NCBI GenBank assembly: GCA_013298565.1
Contig: JAAFIC010000004.1
Location: 22,543 to 86,542 of the forward strand
DNA length: 64,000 nucleotides
Source: Alphaproteobacteria bacterium
GTDB taxonomy: Bacteria; Pseudomonadota; Alphaproteobacteria; Elsterales; Elsteraceae
Direction: 5' to 3'
The notes below the pieces were generated by a model. The model was given only the letters and a program-made list of their open reading frames with translations. It made no database searches and was not told where the DNA came from. Every line of letters starts with the position of its first letter. The first letter of the stretch is position 1. Both the position numbers and the translations under genes were made by a program. This document shows positions 8,951 through 17,987 of the stretch, in pieces.

Positions 8951-9979
8951 CTAAGCCGCCCTGCCCTCCGCAACGGCGTGACAGGCAACATAGCCTTCGG
9001 CGGCAGGAACGAGCGCTGGGCGTTCCTGCGTGCAACGCTCGTTCGCCAGCGGGCAGCGCGGATGATAGAAGCACCCCGACGGCGGGGTGATGGGGTTGGG
9101 GATTTCGCCTTGAACCGGCAACCGCTGCCGCCCGCTCATAGCAAGGTCCGGCACGGCATCCAGCAGCATCCGCGTGTAGGGATGGCGCGGCGCGGTGAAC
9201 AACTGGCGGGACGGCGCAACTTCCACCAAACGGCCCAAATAGAGCACACCCACCCGCGTTGCCATGTGCCGCACAACGGCAAGATTATGGGAAATCAACA
9301 GGTAGGTTAGCCCAAACTCCGCCTGCAAGTCCTTCATTAGGTTCAAAATCTGTGCCTGCACCGATACGTCGAGCGCTGATGTCGGCTCGTCGCAGACCAG
9401 AAATTCAGGATTACCCGCCAGCGCGCGGGCGATGGCGATACGCTGGCGTTGCCCGCCCGAAAACTCGTGGGGAAACTTTACCCCATCGGCGGGATCGAGG
9501 CGCACGAGGCGCAGTAGTTCGGCAACCCGCGTGGCAATGGCCCCGTCCTCGGATAAAATACCGAAAGCCCGTAGCGGCTCCGCAATGATCGTATCGACGC
9601 GCATACGCGGGTTTAGGCTGGCGTAGGGGTCTTGAAAAATCATCTGGAATCGCCGCCGCAACCGCCGCATCTCGGCGGCATTGCCGACTTTCGTAATATC
9701 GGTGCCATCAAAGCGGATTTCGCCGTTCGTTGGGCGCAGCAACCCCACGATCATTTTAGCGATGGTGGATTTCCCCGACCCCGATTCGCCAACCAGCGCG
9801 AAGGTTTCGCCCTTGGGGATGAAGAAGCTAACGTCATCAACCGCCTGGAGCGATTGTTTCGATGCGCCTTCAAGCACGCGGTTCAGCCAGGGTTTAGACA
9901 CGTCGAAAACGCAGCGTAGCCCCTCGACAGTCAACAGCGGCACGGCGTCCGCGTGGGATGCAGATGCAACGGCGGTCAT
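8951..9979 (-). CDS. dppF: Peptide ABC transporter ATP-binding protein DppF-like
   Basis: 342 residues. Walker A GESGSGKST, signature FSGGQRQRIAIARAL, Walker B FLVCDEPTSALD and the C-terminal oligopeptide/dipeptide extension with Cys residues (GCFYHPRCPLANERC) that is characteristic of Dpp/Opp ATPases. It pairs with the DppD-like ATPase, whose stop overlaps its start by 4 bp (9976-9979). It powers the peptide/nickel-family importer encoded upstream. The residues after Walker A match DppF/OppF more than DppD. Confidence 0.92.
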   Translation of the reverse strand: MTAVASASHADAVPLLTVEGLRCVFDVSKPWLNRVLEGASKQSLQAVDDVSFFIPKGETFALVGESGSGKSTIAKMIVGLLRPTNGEIRFDGTDITKVGNAAEMRRLRRRFQMIFQDPYASLNPRMRVDTIIAEPLRAFGILSEDGAIATRVAELLRLVRLDPADGVKFPHEFSGGQRQRIAIARALAGNPEFLVCDEPTSALDVSVQAQILNLMKDLQAEFGLTYLLISHNLAVVRHMATRVGVLYLGRLVEVAPSRQLFTAPRHPYTRMLLDAVPDLAMSGRQRLPVQGEIPNPITPPSGCFYHPRCPLANERCTQERPALVPAAEGYVACHAVAEGRAA

Positions 9980-10983
9980 CGGCGCGCCTCCAGGCTTAAA
10001 GCGGTCAATTGAGCTTCATCGAGAAAACAGGCAACGCTCCCTTTGCCCACCGCGCGCACGGGCGGGCGTTCTGTGCGGCACTGATCGTTGGCAAAGCCGC
10101 AGCGCGGGTTAAAAGCGCAGCCCTTGGGGATATGGGTAAGGCGCGGCATGGAGCCGGGAATCTGGATTAGTCGTTCGGCCTCTGCCTCGGGATCGGGGAT
10201 CGACCCCATTAGGCCCTTGGTGTAGGGGTGGCGCGGCGATTTAATCACATCGCGCACGGGGCCAATTTCCACAATGCGGCCCGCATACATCACCGCCACG
10301 CGGTCTGCCGTTTCGGCGATCACGCCCATATCGTGCGTGATGAGAATGACGGCAGTGTTCTTCTCCCGGCACAGGCGTTTGAGCACAGCAATGATTTGCG
10401 CCTGCACCGATACGTCGAGCGCTGTTGTCGGCTCGTCCGCAATCACCAACTCCGGCTCGGCAGCTAGCGCTAGGGCAATCACGACGCGCTGGCGCATCCC
10501 GCCAGAAAACTCGTGCGGGTAACTATCCAGTCGGCGCTCTGCGGCTGGAATCCCCACTTCCATCAGCAGATCAACCGCCCGTTGGCGCGCTTCCGCCTCC
10601 GACAGCGGCAGATGCGTGCGGATCGTCTCGATCAACTGCTCGCCAACGCGGTACAGCGGGTTAAGCGAGGTTAGCGGGTCTTGGAACACCATGCCGATGC
10701 GCCGCCCGCGAATTTTCCGCAACTCCTCGGGTGGCAGACCATTGATCTGCTGGCCCTTCAGGCGAACGGTGCCGCTGGCGATGCGACCCGGCGGCTCCAG
10801 CAAGCCAATCAAGGCGGTGCCGGTGAGCGATTTGCCCGCGCCGGATTCGCCTACCAATCCCAGCACTTCGCCGGGCATTAAGGAGAAGGAAATTTGATCG
10901 ACCGCGCGTAAAATGCCGCGCCGGGTGGGGAATTCCACCACCAGATCGCGCACCTCAAGCAGCGCTTCAGAGGTTTCGGTCAT
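9976..10983 (-). CDS. dppD: Peptide ABC transporter ATP-binding protein DppD-like
   Basis: 335 residues. Walker A GESGAGKS, signature FSGGMRQRVVIALAL, Walker B LVIADEPTTALD, switch His in LITHDMGVIAE, and the C-terminal Cys-containing oligopeptide ATPase tail (GCAFNPRCGFANDQC). These Cys are of the type that bind an Fe-S cluster in some DppD proteins. It starts 3 bp after the dppC stop and overlaps dppF by 4 bp. It forms the heterodimeric ATPase of the importer. Confidence 0.92.
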   Translation of the reverse strand: MTETSEALLEVRDLVVEFPTRRGILRAVDQISFSLMPGEVLGLVGESGAGKSLTGTALIGLLEPPGRIASGTVRLKGQQINGLPPEELRKIRGRRIGMVFQDPLTSLNPLYRVGEQLIETIRTHLPLSEAEARQRAVDLLMEVGIPAAERRLDSYPHEFSGGMRQRVVIALALAAEPELVIADEPTTALDVSVQAQIIAVLKRLCREKNTAVILITHDMGVIAETADRVAVMYAGRIVEIGPVRDVIKSPRHPYTKGLMGSIPDPEAEAERLIQIPGSMPRLTHIPKGCAFNPRCGFANDQCRTERPPVRAVGKGSVACFLDEAQLTALSLEARR

Positions 10984-10986
10984 GGC

Positions 10987-11940
10987 TTATCTCAGTTTCG
11001 GATTAAGGGCGTCGCGCAGCCAATCGCCCAGCAGATTGACCGACAGCGCCAAGGCCAGCAGCGTGAGGGAGGGGAAGAACAAAATCCACCATTCCCCAGA
11101 CGCGATATATTCCTGACCGACACGAATGAGCGTGCCTAAAGACGGTTGGGTTGGCGGCACACCGACGCCCAGGTAAGACAGCGTGGCTTCGGCAATAATC
11201 GCCAAGGCCAGCCCGAGCGTGCCGATAACCAACACTGGCCCCAAGACGTTTGGCAGCACGTGCCGGATCATAATGGTTAGCGGCGCAAGCCCGATCACGC
11301 GCGCGGCCTGCACATATTCCTTATTGCGCTCCACCATCGTTACCCCGCGCACGGTGCGCGCATACTGTGGCCAATCGGAAAAACCGATAGCCAGGATCAG
11401 CACGGGCACCGCCAGGGTGGCATGGCTTTGCACCGGCAGAACCCCCCGGAACACGCCAAAAATCAGCATCGCCACAAGAATCGAGGGGAAGGTGAGCTGA
11501 ATATCGGCAATTCGCATGATGATGCTATCGACAATACCGCCCCTGTAGCCGGCAATCAGCCCCAGCGTTACGCCAATTAGCATGGCAAGGCCGACGGCAG
11601 CGAACCCGACGAGCAAGGACGCGCGGGAGCCGTACAGAATCGTCGAGAGAATATCGCGGCCCTGATCGTCGGTACCCAGCAAATAGCTATTCTGCGTGAA
11701 CTCGTTAACGGCCATCGGGGCCGTCTTGCCATCCATCAGGTTCAACCCGGACGGATCGAACGGATTTTGCGTTGCCAGCAGTGGGGCGAACACGGCCCCA
11801 ATCAAAATCAGCAGCACCACAAACCCCGCCGCCATCGTTACGGGCGACTGACGGAAGGAATAAGCGATGTCAGAATCCCAAAGTCTAAAGAGCTTCTGCT
11901 GCAAGCTGACCCTAGGAAGGGCGGTTGGCGTATCGCGCAT
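10987..11940 (-). CDS. dppC: Peptide ABC transporter permease DppC-like
   Basis: 317 residues with six predicted membrane segments. It shows the OppC N-terminal TM domain (MAAGFVVLLILIGAVFAPLL), the NPFDPSGLNLMDG loop typical of DppC, DDQGRDILSTILYGSR, and the EAA-like coupling motif (EYVQAARVIGLAPLTIMIRH). It pairs with DppB. It is separated from dppB by a 114-bp gap filled by a composite repeat that ends 12 bp upstream of the start, and no good ribosome-binding site is visible there. Confidence 0.92.
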   Translation of the reverse strand: MRDTPTALPRVSLQQKLFRLWDSDIAYSFRQSPVTMAAGFVVLLILIGAVFAPLLATQNPFDPSGLNLMDGKTAPMAVNEFTQNSYLLGTDDQGRDILSTILYGSRASLLVGFAAVGLAMLIGVTLGLIAGYRGGIVDSIIMRIADIQLTFPSILVAMLIFGVFRGVLPVQSHATLAVPVLILAIGFSDWPQYARTVRGVTMVERNKEYVQAARVIGLAPLTIMIRHVLPNVLGPVLVIGTLGLALAIIAEATLSYLGVGVPPTQPSLGTLIRVGQEYIASGEWWILFFPSLTLLALALSVNLLGDWLRDALNPKLR

Positions 11941-11952
11941 GGCGTCTAACCC

Positions 11953-12059
11953 TTAGAGCAAATACCGAGCAAACGACGGCGTTTGCGACGACGCATTTGC
12001 TGAAACAAAAAATATTAGAGCGTTTACCGTGCGCTGAGGCGAACGGGAAATGCGCTAAT
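11953..12059. repeat. Composite structured repeat, copy 1
   Basis: Part 1 (11953-12010) has outer arms AGCAAAT/ATTTGCT enclosing an inner hairpin GCAAACG-acg-gCGTTTGC. Part 2 (12014-12059) begins ATTAGAGCG and ends GCGCTAAT. The same two parts in the same order occur at 57038-57145, and part 1 alone at 49579-49640. Here part 2 supplies the stop codon of dppB (TAG on the minus strand), and the element lies inside an operon. Confidence 0.75.
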
Positions 12060-13038
12060 GACGGGCGAGGGCCACGCCAGACTTCAGGCGCGGGTCCACG
12101 ATAAAATAGAGCATATCGACGATCAGATTGATCGTGACGAAGAAGAGCGCCACCAGCAGCAGATAAGTCGCCATCAGCGGAATATCGACCGACTGAACCG
12201 ACGCGATAAATAAGAACCCCACCCCCGGCCACTGGAAGACAGTTTCGGTGATAATCGCGAAAGCCACCAATGATCCTAACTTGATACCCATGATGGTGAT
12301 GACCGGAATCAGCGTGTTCTTCAGCGCATGACCGAAATGTACTGCCCGATCCGACAAACCGCGCGCCCGCGCGAACTTGATGTAGTCGGTTCGGAGTACT
12401 TCCAACATTTCGGAGCGCACGAGGCGCATAATCAGGGTCATCTGAAACAAACCAAGCGTAATCGCCGGTAGAACCATTGATTTCAACCCAGACAGGGTTA
12501 AAAACCCAGTCGTCCAGAACCCAAGATCGGTCACTTGCCCGCGCCCGAACGACGGCAACCACTTCAATTCAACAGAAAAGAGATAGATCAGCCCGATACC
12601 GATGAGAAATGTCGGCAACGACACGCCAATCAGCGAGAAGGTCATAATCGCCTTCGACGAGAAGCGGGCGCGGCGCAACGCCGTGAAAACCCCGAACCCC
12701 ACCCCAAAGACCAGCGCGAAAATTGCGGCACAGAAAGCCAGTTCCAGCGTGGCGGGCAAGCGTTCCAGGATGAGATCAATCACCGGGCGGCCCACACGGT
12801 AGGAAATCCCAAACTCGCCCTGCACAATGCGCCCCACATAGGCCGCAAACTGCACGGGGAAAGGCTGGTCCAAACCAAGCTCCTGGCGCATCCGCTCCCG
12901 GTCTTCCTGCGTTGCTTCCTGACCAACCATCACGGAAATCGGATCGCCAACGAAACGGAATAGGGAAAACGAAACGAGCGCCACGACAAGCATGACGAGA
13001 ATCGCCTGGAATAGCCGACGAAGCACGAAAGCAAGCAT
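12055..13038 (-). CDS. dppB: Peptide ABC transporter permease DppB-like
   Basis: 327 residues with six membrane segments. It shows the canonical DppB start (MLAFVLRRLFQAILVMLVVA), the family loop FGISYRVGRPVIDLILERLP and the EAA-type motif YIKFARARGLSDRAVHFGHA. I chose ATG at 13038 because GAGGTG lies 4 bp upstream; a longer frame from 13092 would translate the strong hairpin at 13061-13087. The stop codon lies within a dispersed repeat. Confidence 0.93.
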   Translation of the reverse strand: MLAFVLRRLFQAILVMLVVALVSFSLFRFVGDPISVMVGQEATQEDRERMRQELGLDQPFPVQFAAYVGRIVQGEFGISYRVGRPVIDLILERLPATLELAFCAAIFALVFGVGFGVFTALRRARFSSKAIMTFSLIGVSLPTFLIGIGLIYLFSVELKWLPSFGRGQVTDLGFWTTGFLTLSGLKSMVLPAITLGLFQMTLIMRLVRSEMLEVLRTDYIKFARARGLSDRAVHFGHALKNTLIPVITIMGIKLGSLVAFAIITETVFQWPGVGFLFIASVQSVDIPLMATYLLLVALFFVTINLIVDMLYFIVDPRLKSGVALARH

Positions 13039-13060
13039 CAACACCTCTATAGTGTAATGA

Positions 13061-13087
13061 GACCGGGGGGCTATTAGCCCCCCGGTC
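13061..13087 (-). terminator. Strong hairpin between the peptide-binding protein gene and dppB
   Basis: GACCGGGGGGCT-ATT-AGCCCCCCGGTC has perfect 12-bp arms. No U-tract follows on the minus strand, so it more likely protects the binding-protein mRNA 3' end or partially attenuates than fully terminates. Confidence 0.55.
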
Positions 13088-13111
13088 AACACTTATTTTA
13101 CCTACTGCGCG

Positions 13112-14692
13112 TTACTTTACATCAATGTATTTGATATAAAGGGTATTTTCAGTCTGCACCGGAATATCGTAAGTTGCCTTCATGGCCCAAGCGATGTTCT
13201 GGTTGTGAACCGGAATATGGACCAGCGAGTCCTTAGCAATCTTCAGCGCCTTGGCCATCGTCGCGTCGCGCTTGGTCTTATCCGTCTCGGTGGCCAGCGA
13301 CTTAATCATGCCATCAAGTTCTGGGTTCGAGTACTTCGGATTGTAGCTACCATAAGCCCCCTTGCCTTCGCGGCTGTGGTACAGGAACTTCAGCACATAT
13401 TCGCCATCAAAGGTCGGTACCCCCCAACCGAGTAGGTAGAAGTCGATCGCGCCCTCGATGATCTGCGGCGAATGCTGCGCCATTGGACGAGCTTCCAGCG
13501 TTACCTTAATGCCGATCTGACCGAGCATCCCAACAACGGCTTGGCAGATTTTTTCATCGTTGACGTAGCGGTTGTTCGGGCAGTGCATGGTAATGCCGAA
13601 GCCGCTTTCGTACCCGGCGTCCTTCATCAAGGCTTTGGCCTTGTTCACGTCGTGCGGCGTGACGGTATCCAGTTCCTTCGAGTAGCCATCAGACCCCGGC
13701 GGCAGCAGCGTGCCCGACAGGGTGGACTGGCCTGCCATCACGACCTTCTGAATCGCGATGCGGTTTATAGCGGAATCAATAGCTTGGCGCACGCGCAAAT
13801 CGGCCAGCGGGTTTTTGCCCTCGACCGTATCGAACTTCAGGTCGGGATCGCCGACGTTCAAGCTGAAGAAGATCGAGCGGTTTTCGGCGCCGGAGTTAAC
13901 GCGCAGCCCGTTGGTTTCGGAGATGCGGGCAATGTCTTGCACCGGCACGTCTTGAATAAAATCAACCTCGCCCGATAGCAGGGCGGCAACGCGCGTGGGG
14001 GCAGCGGCAATCACCGAGTAGGTCACTTCCGTTACCTTCAGCGGAAACTGGCCCTTGCCCCAATACGCGGGGTTAGCGGTCATGACCGTACGAACATCGG
14101 GTTCGCGGGATTTGAGCACAAACGGGCCGGTGCCATTGGTGTTGCGAACGGCGAAGGTTTCTTCCTTGGCATTAAAGTCCTGGGAATTCACCACATTATT
14201 TGCTTCCGCCCATTGCTTATCCACAATGAACAGATTGGTCATGTCATTAATCAGCAGCGGGTTCGGCCCATTGGTTTTAATATTGACCGTAAGATCATCA
14301 ACCTTGGTTGCCGACTCGATGCTGGTCAGCAAGCCTTTCATCTGCGACTTGTCGCCCTTGGCGCGCGTGAGGGAGAAGACCACATCGTCTGCCGTGAAGG
14401 CATTGCCATTATGGAACTTCACACCGGGGCGCAGCTTAAATTCCCACACGGTAGGATCAGCGGTGAGCTTCCAGGATGTTGCCAGCGCCGGGGTTAGTTT
14501 CGCGTCGTTATCGCGATGGGCCAGCGGCTCGTAAATCTGGTGCAAGAGATTGAAATTCTGGCCAGAATTTTGAGCGTGCGGATCAAGCGTCGTCGCGTCC
14601 TGACCACGGGCCATCTTGAACTGAACCGCCGAGGCCGGAAGGGCCAGCGCAGTTCCCGCCAGCAGGGCTGCGGCTAAAGCGAAAGTCTTCAT
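13112..14692 (-). CDS. dppA: Periplasmic peptide-binding protein, SBP family 5 (DppA-like)
   Basis: 526 residues, first gene of the importer operon. It has a Sec signal peptide (MKTFALAAALLAGTALALPA) and the family-5 domain: DATTLDPHAQNSGQNFNLLH, LAHRDNDAKLTPALATSWKL, VWEFKLRPGVKFHNGNAFTA and DDVVFSLTRAKGD. The family binds di/oligopeptides, nickel, glutathione or opines; the specificity cannot be read from sequence. I chose ATG at 14692 because GGGGGA lies upstream and a signal peptide follows directly; an upstream in-frame ATG at 14779 would bury the signal peptide and lies beyond the promoter. Confidence 0.92.
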   Translation of the reverse strand: MKTFALAAALLAGTALALPASAVQFKMARGQDATTLDPHAQNSGQNFNLLHQIYEPLAHRDNDAKLTPALATSWKLTADPTVWEFKLRPGVKFHNGNAFTADDVVFSLTRAKGDKSQMKGLLTSIESATKVDDLTVNIKTNGPNPLLINDMTNLFIVDKQWAEANNVVNSQDFNAKEETFAVRNTNGTGPFVLKSREPDVRTVMTANPAYWGKGQFPLKVTEVTYSVIAAAPTRVAALLSGEVDFIQDVPVQDIARISETNGLRVNSGAENRSIFFSLNVGDPDLKFDTVEGKNPLADLRVRQAIDSAINRIAIQKVVMAGQSTLSGTLLPPGSDGYSKELDTVTPHDVNKAKALMKDAGYESGFGITMHCPNNRYVNDEKICQAVVGMLGQIGIKVTLEARPMAQHSPQIIEGAIDFYLLGWGVPTFDGEYVLKFLYHSREGKGAYGSYNPKYSNPELDGMIKSLATETDKTKRDATMAKALKIAKDSLVHIPVHNQNIAWAMKATYDIPVQTENTLYIKYIDVK

Positions 14693-14754
14693 TATTGTTT
14701 TCCCCCAAATGAAAGCCAAACCGCGTCTGGCACCCAGCCGACACGCTTCCCAGG

Positions 14755-14783
14755 CATATAAGAATGGAATACCTGTCATTCAA
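14755..14783 (-). promoter_or_regulatory. Sigma70-type promoter of the dpp operon
   Basis: On the minus strand TTGAAT (14783-14778), a 17-bp spacer and TATATG (14760-14755). The predicted transcript begins near 14748, about 56 nt before the start codon. A perfect GTTTTTTT-G-AAAAAAAC tract at 14800-14816 lies upstream of the -35 and could act as an UP-like or bent element. Confidence 0.55.
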
Positions 14784-14995
14784 TCAACACATTTCCAAAG
14801 TTTTTTTGAAAAAAACATCGTTCAAAAACAAAGGGCCGAACCGAGAGATAACACAATTTTACGGATGGGTTCGGTGTCATCCATAAAAAAATAGAACCGA
14901 AATCACCCCCATTGAGATAATTTCCAGCTTGATTTGATATTTGTTGCACTGCGCCAGGGACTTTTACCAGTCCGTAAACTTTAGCGATTGATCCT

Positions 14996-15027
14996 GCGCG
15001 GCAGCGGGAATAGCGCCGCTGCCGCGC
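14996..15027 (-). terminator. Hairpin downstream of ridA
   Basis: GCGCGGCAGCGG and CCGCTGCCGCGC form perfect 12-bp arms around an 8-nt loop, ending 9 bp past the ridA stop. There is no U-tract on the minus strand, so it may be an end-protecting hairpin or a weak terminator. Confidence 0.5.
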
Positions 15028-15035
15028 GGAAAGGC

Positions 15036-15500
15036 TTACTCGATCTCGAAAATCGCCTCGACTTCAACCGCCGCGTTCAACGGCAGCGACCCCATGCCGA
15101 CCGAGGAGCGCGCGTGCTTGCCAGCTTCTCCCAAGACCGACACGAAGAAATCAGACGCGCCATTCATCACTTTGGCGTGATCGGCAAACTCCGGCACGCC
15201 GTTGATAAAGCCAACGACTTTCACGAGGCGCTTAATCCGCTCCAAGCTGCCCAAGGTCGCCTTTGCCACGGCCAGCACGTTCAGCGCACAAAGCTGTGCC
15301 GCCTCCGTCGCGGCTTCGATCGACACATCGCCGCCAACCTTGCCTGCGGTCGTCAGTTTGCCGTCCTGCATCGGCAATTGCCCCGCCGTGAACAGAAAAT
15401 TGCCCGAGATCACGCCCGGCACATAGTTCGCTACGGGCGGCACTACGGCGGGAACCGTAATGCCCAGTTCCTTCAAGCGCGTTTCAACCTTACCAGCCAT
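15036..15500 (-). CDS. RidA/YjgF/UK114 family protein
   Basis: 154 residues. RidA-type proteins hydrolyse reactive enamine/imine intermediates or related compounds; this one has the longer, YjgH/TdcF-like form beginning METHionine-Ala-Gly and VETRLKELGI. Motifs seen are VISGNFLFTAGQLP, AAQLCALNVLAVAKATLGSL and RSSVGMGSLPLNAAVEVEAI, where the Arg that binds the substrate carboxylate sits in ARSSVGM. ATG at 15500 has AGGAG 9 bp upstream; the TTG at 15509 abuts the AGGAG and is unlikely. The gene precedes an importer and a transaminase, which generates such intermediates, but a 343-bp gap separates them. Confidence 0.9.
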   Translation of the reverse strand: MAGKVETRLKELGITVPAVVPPVANYVPGVISGNFLFTAGQLPMQDGKLTTAGKVGGDVSIEAATEAAQLCALNVLAVAKATLGSLERIKRLVKVVGFINGVPEFADHAKVMNGASDFFVSVLGEAGKHARSSVGMGSLPLNAAVEVEAIFEIE

Positions 15501-15577
15501 CTCTGTCAACTCCTGCTAAAGCGCGAGCGCGCGCGACCGACTTCATAAAACGGTTTTCGCTGAAACGGAAGGCTTGG

Positions 15578-17881
15578 CTACTTCGTTGTCGCCACATAAA
15601 CGCCGTCCCAATCGGCAGGCAGCGGGTTGCTGCGGAACTCTTCGATGCGTTCAACGTAAGTAGTATAGAGCGGCTGCGACGACAGCCCCTCCGAGAGCGT
15701 GCGGCACGCTTCGATCAGCCCCCTCGCCTCCTCCCAACGCTGCCCGCGATAAGCCGACAGTAAACGGATGTGGGTTTCTGTGAGTTTCTGAAATCTTTCG
15801 CTGCCCTTCAGCGCCAAATCGCCAATAAGGGTGAAGATACGCACCGGCACGGTTTTGCCCTTCACCTGAATTAGATCAACTTCCAGCAGCGCAAAATCTG
15901 TCGCCGCCGCCGCCGTCGCAGCGCCGATGATGTTATCGAGATGATACGGTTTCGATTGGCCTTCCAGGCGAGCGGCCAAGTTCACCGTATCGCCCAAGGT
16001 GGAATAGTTAAACTTTTGTGTCGATCCCATATTCCCCACCACGCACGGGCCAGTATTAAGGCCCATGCCAATACTGATGGGAATAAAGCGCTTGCCGGTT
16101 GCCTCGGCTTCGGCCTTCAACTCGTCATTCAGCGCGACCAGCGAGGTCCGCATATCTAGCACTGTCTGGCAGGCGTGGCGCACGTGTTCGGCATCATCGA
16201 GCGGCGCGTTCCAAAACGCCATAATCGCATCGCCGATGTATTTATCAATATAGGCCCCGTGCAACAGGGCAATATCGGTCATCGGCGTGAGATAACGGTT
16301 CATGAAAGCGGTTAGACCTTGGGCATCGAACATTTCTGAAATGGTGGTGAAACCGCGCACGTCGGTGAACAACAGCGTCATGTCGCGGGTTTCACCACCG
16401 AGCTTCAACTGATTGGGATCGGAGGCCAGCCGATCTACCATCGCGGGCGAGAGGTAGAAGGCAAAGGTATTACGAATCTGCCGCCGCTGCGCCGCCTCTG
16501 CCGCGTAAGAGGTATAGGTGCCGACCATAAACACAGCTAGAGTCGCCATTACGGGAGCGGTTGCATCGCTTAAGAGTTTATGCTCGGAAAAATTGTTCCA
16601 AGAATAACCGATGACCGCCGCTGTAACGCTCACGACCAGCACCAACGTCCAGCGCGCGCCGAGGAAAGGCATTCCGAAGATAATAATTAGGCCGCAAAGC
16701 AGCATCACGACCAATTCATCGCTCAAGGCGGTTGCCGGGCGGGTCAGCAGCGTATCCGTCAGAATACTCTCCAAGAGTTGCGCGTGAACCTCAACGCCTG
16801 GAATGTTAACATCAATCGGCGTGGTCCGAAGATCGCGCAGACCAGCGGCAGATGTTCCAAAGATTACCAGCTTATTCTCGATTCGCGCGGGATCAAACGT
16901 GCCTTTCACCACTTCCCGCGCCGACAGGTAACGGGCAGAGGTCTTTACGGCGTAATGCGGCCACAGGGTTGCCTGGGCGTCGGTGGGAATCAGGAAGGGG
17001 TTTTGCCCCTGCACAAGAATAGACTGAACCCCAAGCTGGGCATCGGTATTGACGATATAAGTAGGCAAGCCCGCCGCCACTCGGATCATTTCCATCGACA
17101 GCGTGGGATAGACTTGCCCGGCAATAGAAACCATCGCAGGAACCCGGCGTACAACATTATCTCCGTCCGTTGCATAATGAAACAGACCGCTGCCCGCAGC
17201 ATGAGACTCGAGCAACGGTAAGTTATGTACAAGCCCAGCATATTTGTAGAGAAAGCGTGCCGGATCGGCCCCTTTTTTAGCAATATTAGCAATCGGCTTA
17301 ACTGTAAGGCCACGCGCATCATCGGCGACGGTCTGCCCGAGAACGGTCGGTGTTTTCGCAAGAACCTCCGCCAGCCGTTTATCGGTATCGGGCAGATCGC
17401 GTAGTTGAGCGGCGATTGCAGCATATTCGGGCGGCAACGCTTCGGCCAAACGCGAGGGCGACAGCCGATCCGGTTCAGCTAAAACAATATCGAAGCCAAT
17501 CGCAATCGCGCCCGCCGCCGTTAGCGTCTCCACCATCTCGGCAATCAGCCGGCGCGACCACGGCCATTGCCCGATGTCGGCCAAACTATCTTCATCGAGA
17601 TCAATCACCGTCACCAGCATATCCGCCGCTTCACGCGGCTTGAGATTTTGATAAACGTCGAAGGCTTTCAGGCGCAAAATTTGCACGGGTTGCGGATCAT
17701 AGCCCCGTAGAACGATCAACCCAAACAGCACCACGAGTGCCAGCCAGCGGCCTTGGCCAAAAAATTTCTTGAGACCCTGTCGCAGCCGAAGCCCGACATT
17801 CGGGCGATTGTTGTTCGCCCCGCCGTCCGGCGCTTCTTGCTCGCTTAAGGCCACAGGTTGATCTTGAGTCGGCGCTGCCAT
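15578..17881 (-). CDS. CHASE2-domain class III adenylate/guanylate cyclase
   Basis: About 767 residues. A short N-terminal cytoplasmic stretch and one transmembrane segment lead into an extracellular CHASE2 sensor domain (roughly 65-380, including VIDLDEDSLADIGQWPWSR). Three membrane helices follow (LVVMLLCGLIIIFGMPFLGA onward), then a class III cyclase domain. Metal-binding Asp are in LLFTDVRGFTTISEMF and YIGDAIMAFWNAP, and the transition-state region is LGDTVNLAARLEGQ. It makes a cyclic nucleotide in response to an unknown signal. I took ATG at 17881; a GTG 12 bp upstream is also in frame. It is divergent from the cobalamin riboswitch. Confidence 0.92.
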   Translation of the reverse strand: MAAPTQDQPVALSEQEAPDGGANNNRPNVGLRLRQGLKKFFGQGRWLALVVLFGLIVLRGYDPQPVQILRLKAFDVYQNLKPREAADMLVTVIDLDEDSLADIGQWPWSRRLIAEMVETLTAAGAIAIGFDIVLAEPDRLSPSRLAEALPPEYAAIAAQLRDLPDTDKRLAEVLAKTPTVLGQTVADDARGLTVKPIANIAKKGADPARFLYKYAGLVHNLPLLESHAAGSGLFHYATDGDNVVRRVPAMVSIAGQVYPTLSMEMIRVAAGLPTYIVNTDAQLGVQSILVQGQNPFLIPTDAQATLWPHYAVKTSARYLSAREVVKGTFDPARIENKLVIFGTSAAGLRDLRTTPIDVNIPGVEVHAQLLESILTDTLLTRPATALSDELVVMLLCGLIIIFGMPFLGARWTLVLVVSVTAAVIGYSWNNFSEHKLLSDATAPVMATLAVFMVGTYTSYAAEAAQRRQIRNTFAFYLSPAMVDRLASDPNQLKLGGETRDMTLLFTDVRGFTTISEMFDAQGLTAFMNRYLTPMTDIALLHGAYIDKYIGDAIMAFWNAPLDDAEHVRHACQTVLDMRTSLVALNDELKAEAEATGKRFIPISIGMGLNTGPCVVGNMGSTQKFNYSTLGDTVNLAARLEGQSKPYHLDNIIGAATAAAATDFALLEVDLIQVKGKTVPVRIFTLIGDLALKGSERFQKLTETHIRLLSAYRGQRWEEARGLIEACRTLSEGLSSQPLYTTYVERIEEFRSNPLPADWDGVYVATTK

Positions 17882-17952
17882 CACATTCCCCACGCAATTC
17901 CCCGCTTCTTTAGTAAGGCATTCGCCACAATTTTGCCGTAGCTTTGTAACCC

Positions 17953-17981
17953 TTGACGGAGGAACCCGCTCTCCTTACGAT
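17953..17981 (+). promoter_or_regulatory. Sigma70-type promoter for the btu operon
   Basis: TTGACG (17953-17958), a 17-bp spacer and TACGAT (17976-17981). The expected start point, near 17988, coincides with the 5' edge of the cobalamin riboswitch. Confidence 0.6.
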
Positions 17982-17987
17982 TTATAT

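Larger units (their letters stand above)
14693..15035. other. 343-bp intergenic region between the dpp operon and ridA
   Basis: No gene is visible. The dpp-proximal half is A/T-rich and contains the promoter and the A/T palindrome described separately. Inverted copies of CCGAACC and GGTTCGG occur at about 14836 and 14868. The ridA-proximal end holds a strong hairpin (14996-15027). Confidence 0.6.

Noticed and set aside
13039..13092. An upstream extension of dppB to 13092
   Set aside because: It would translate through a 12-bp perfect hairpin. The ATG at 13038 has a ribosome-binding site and the canonical DppB N-terminus.
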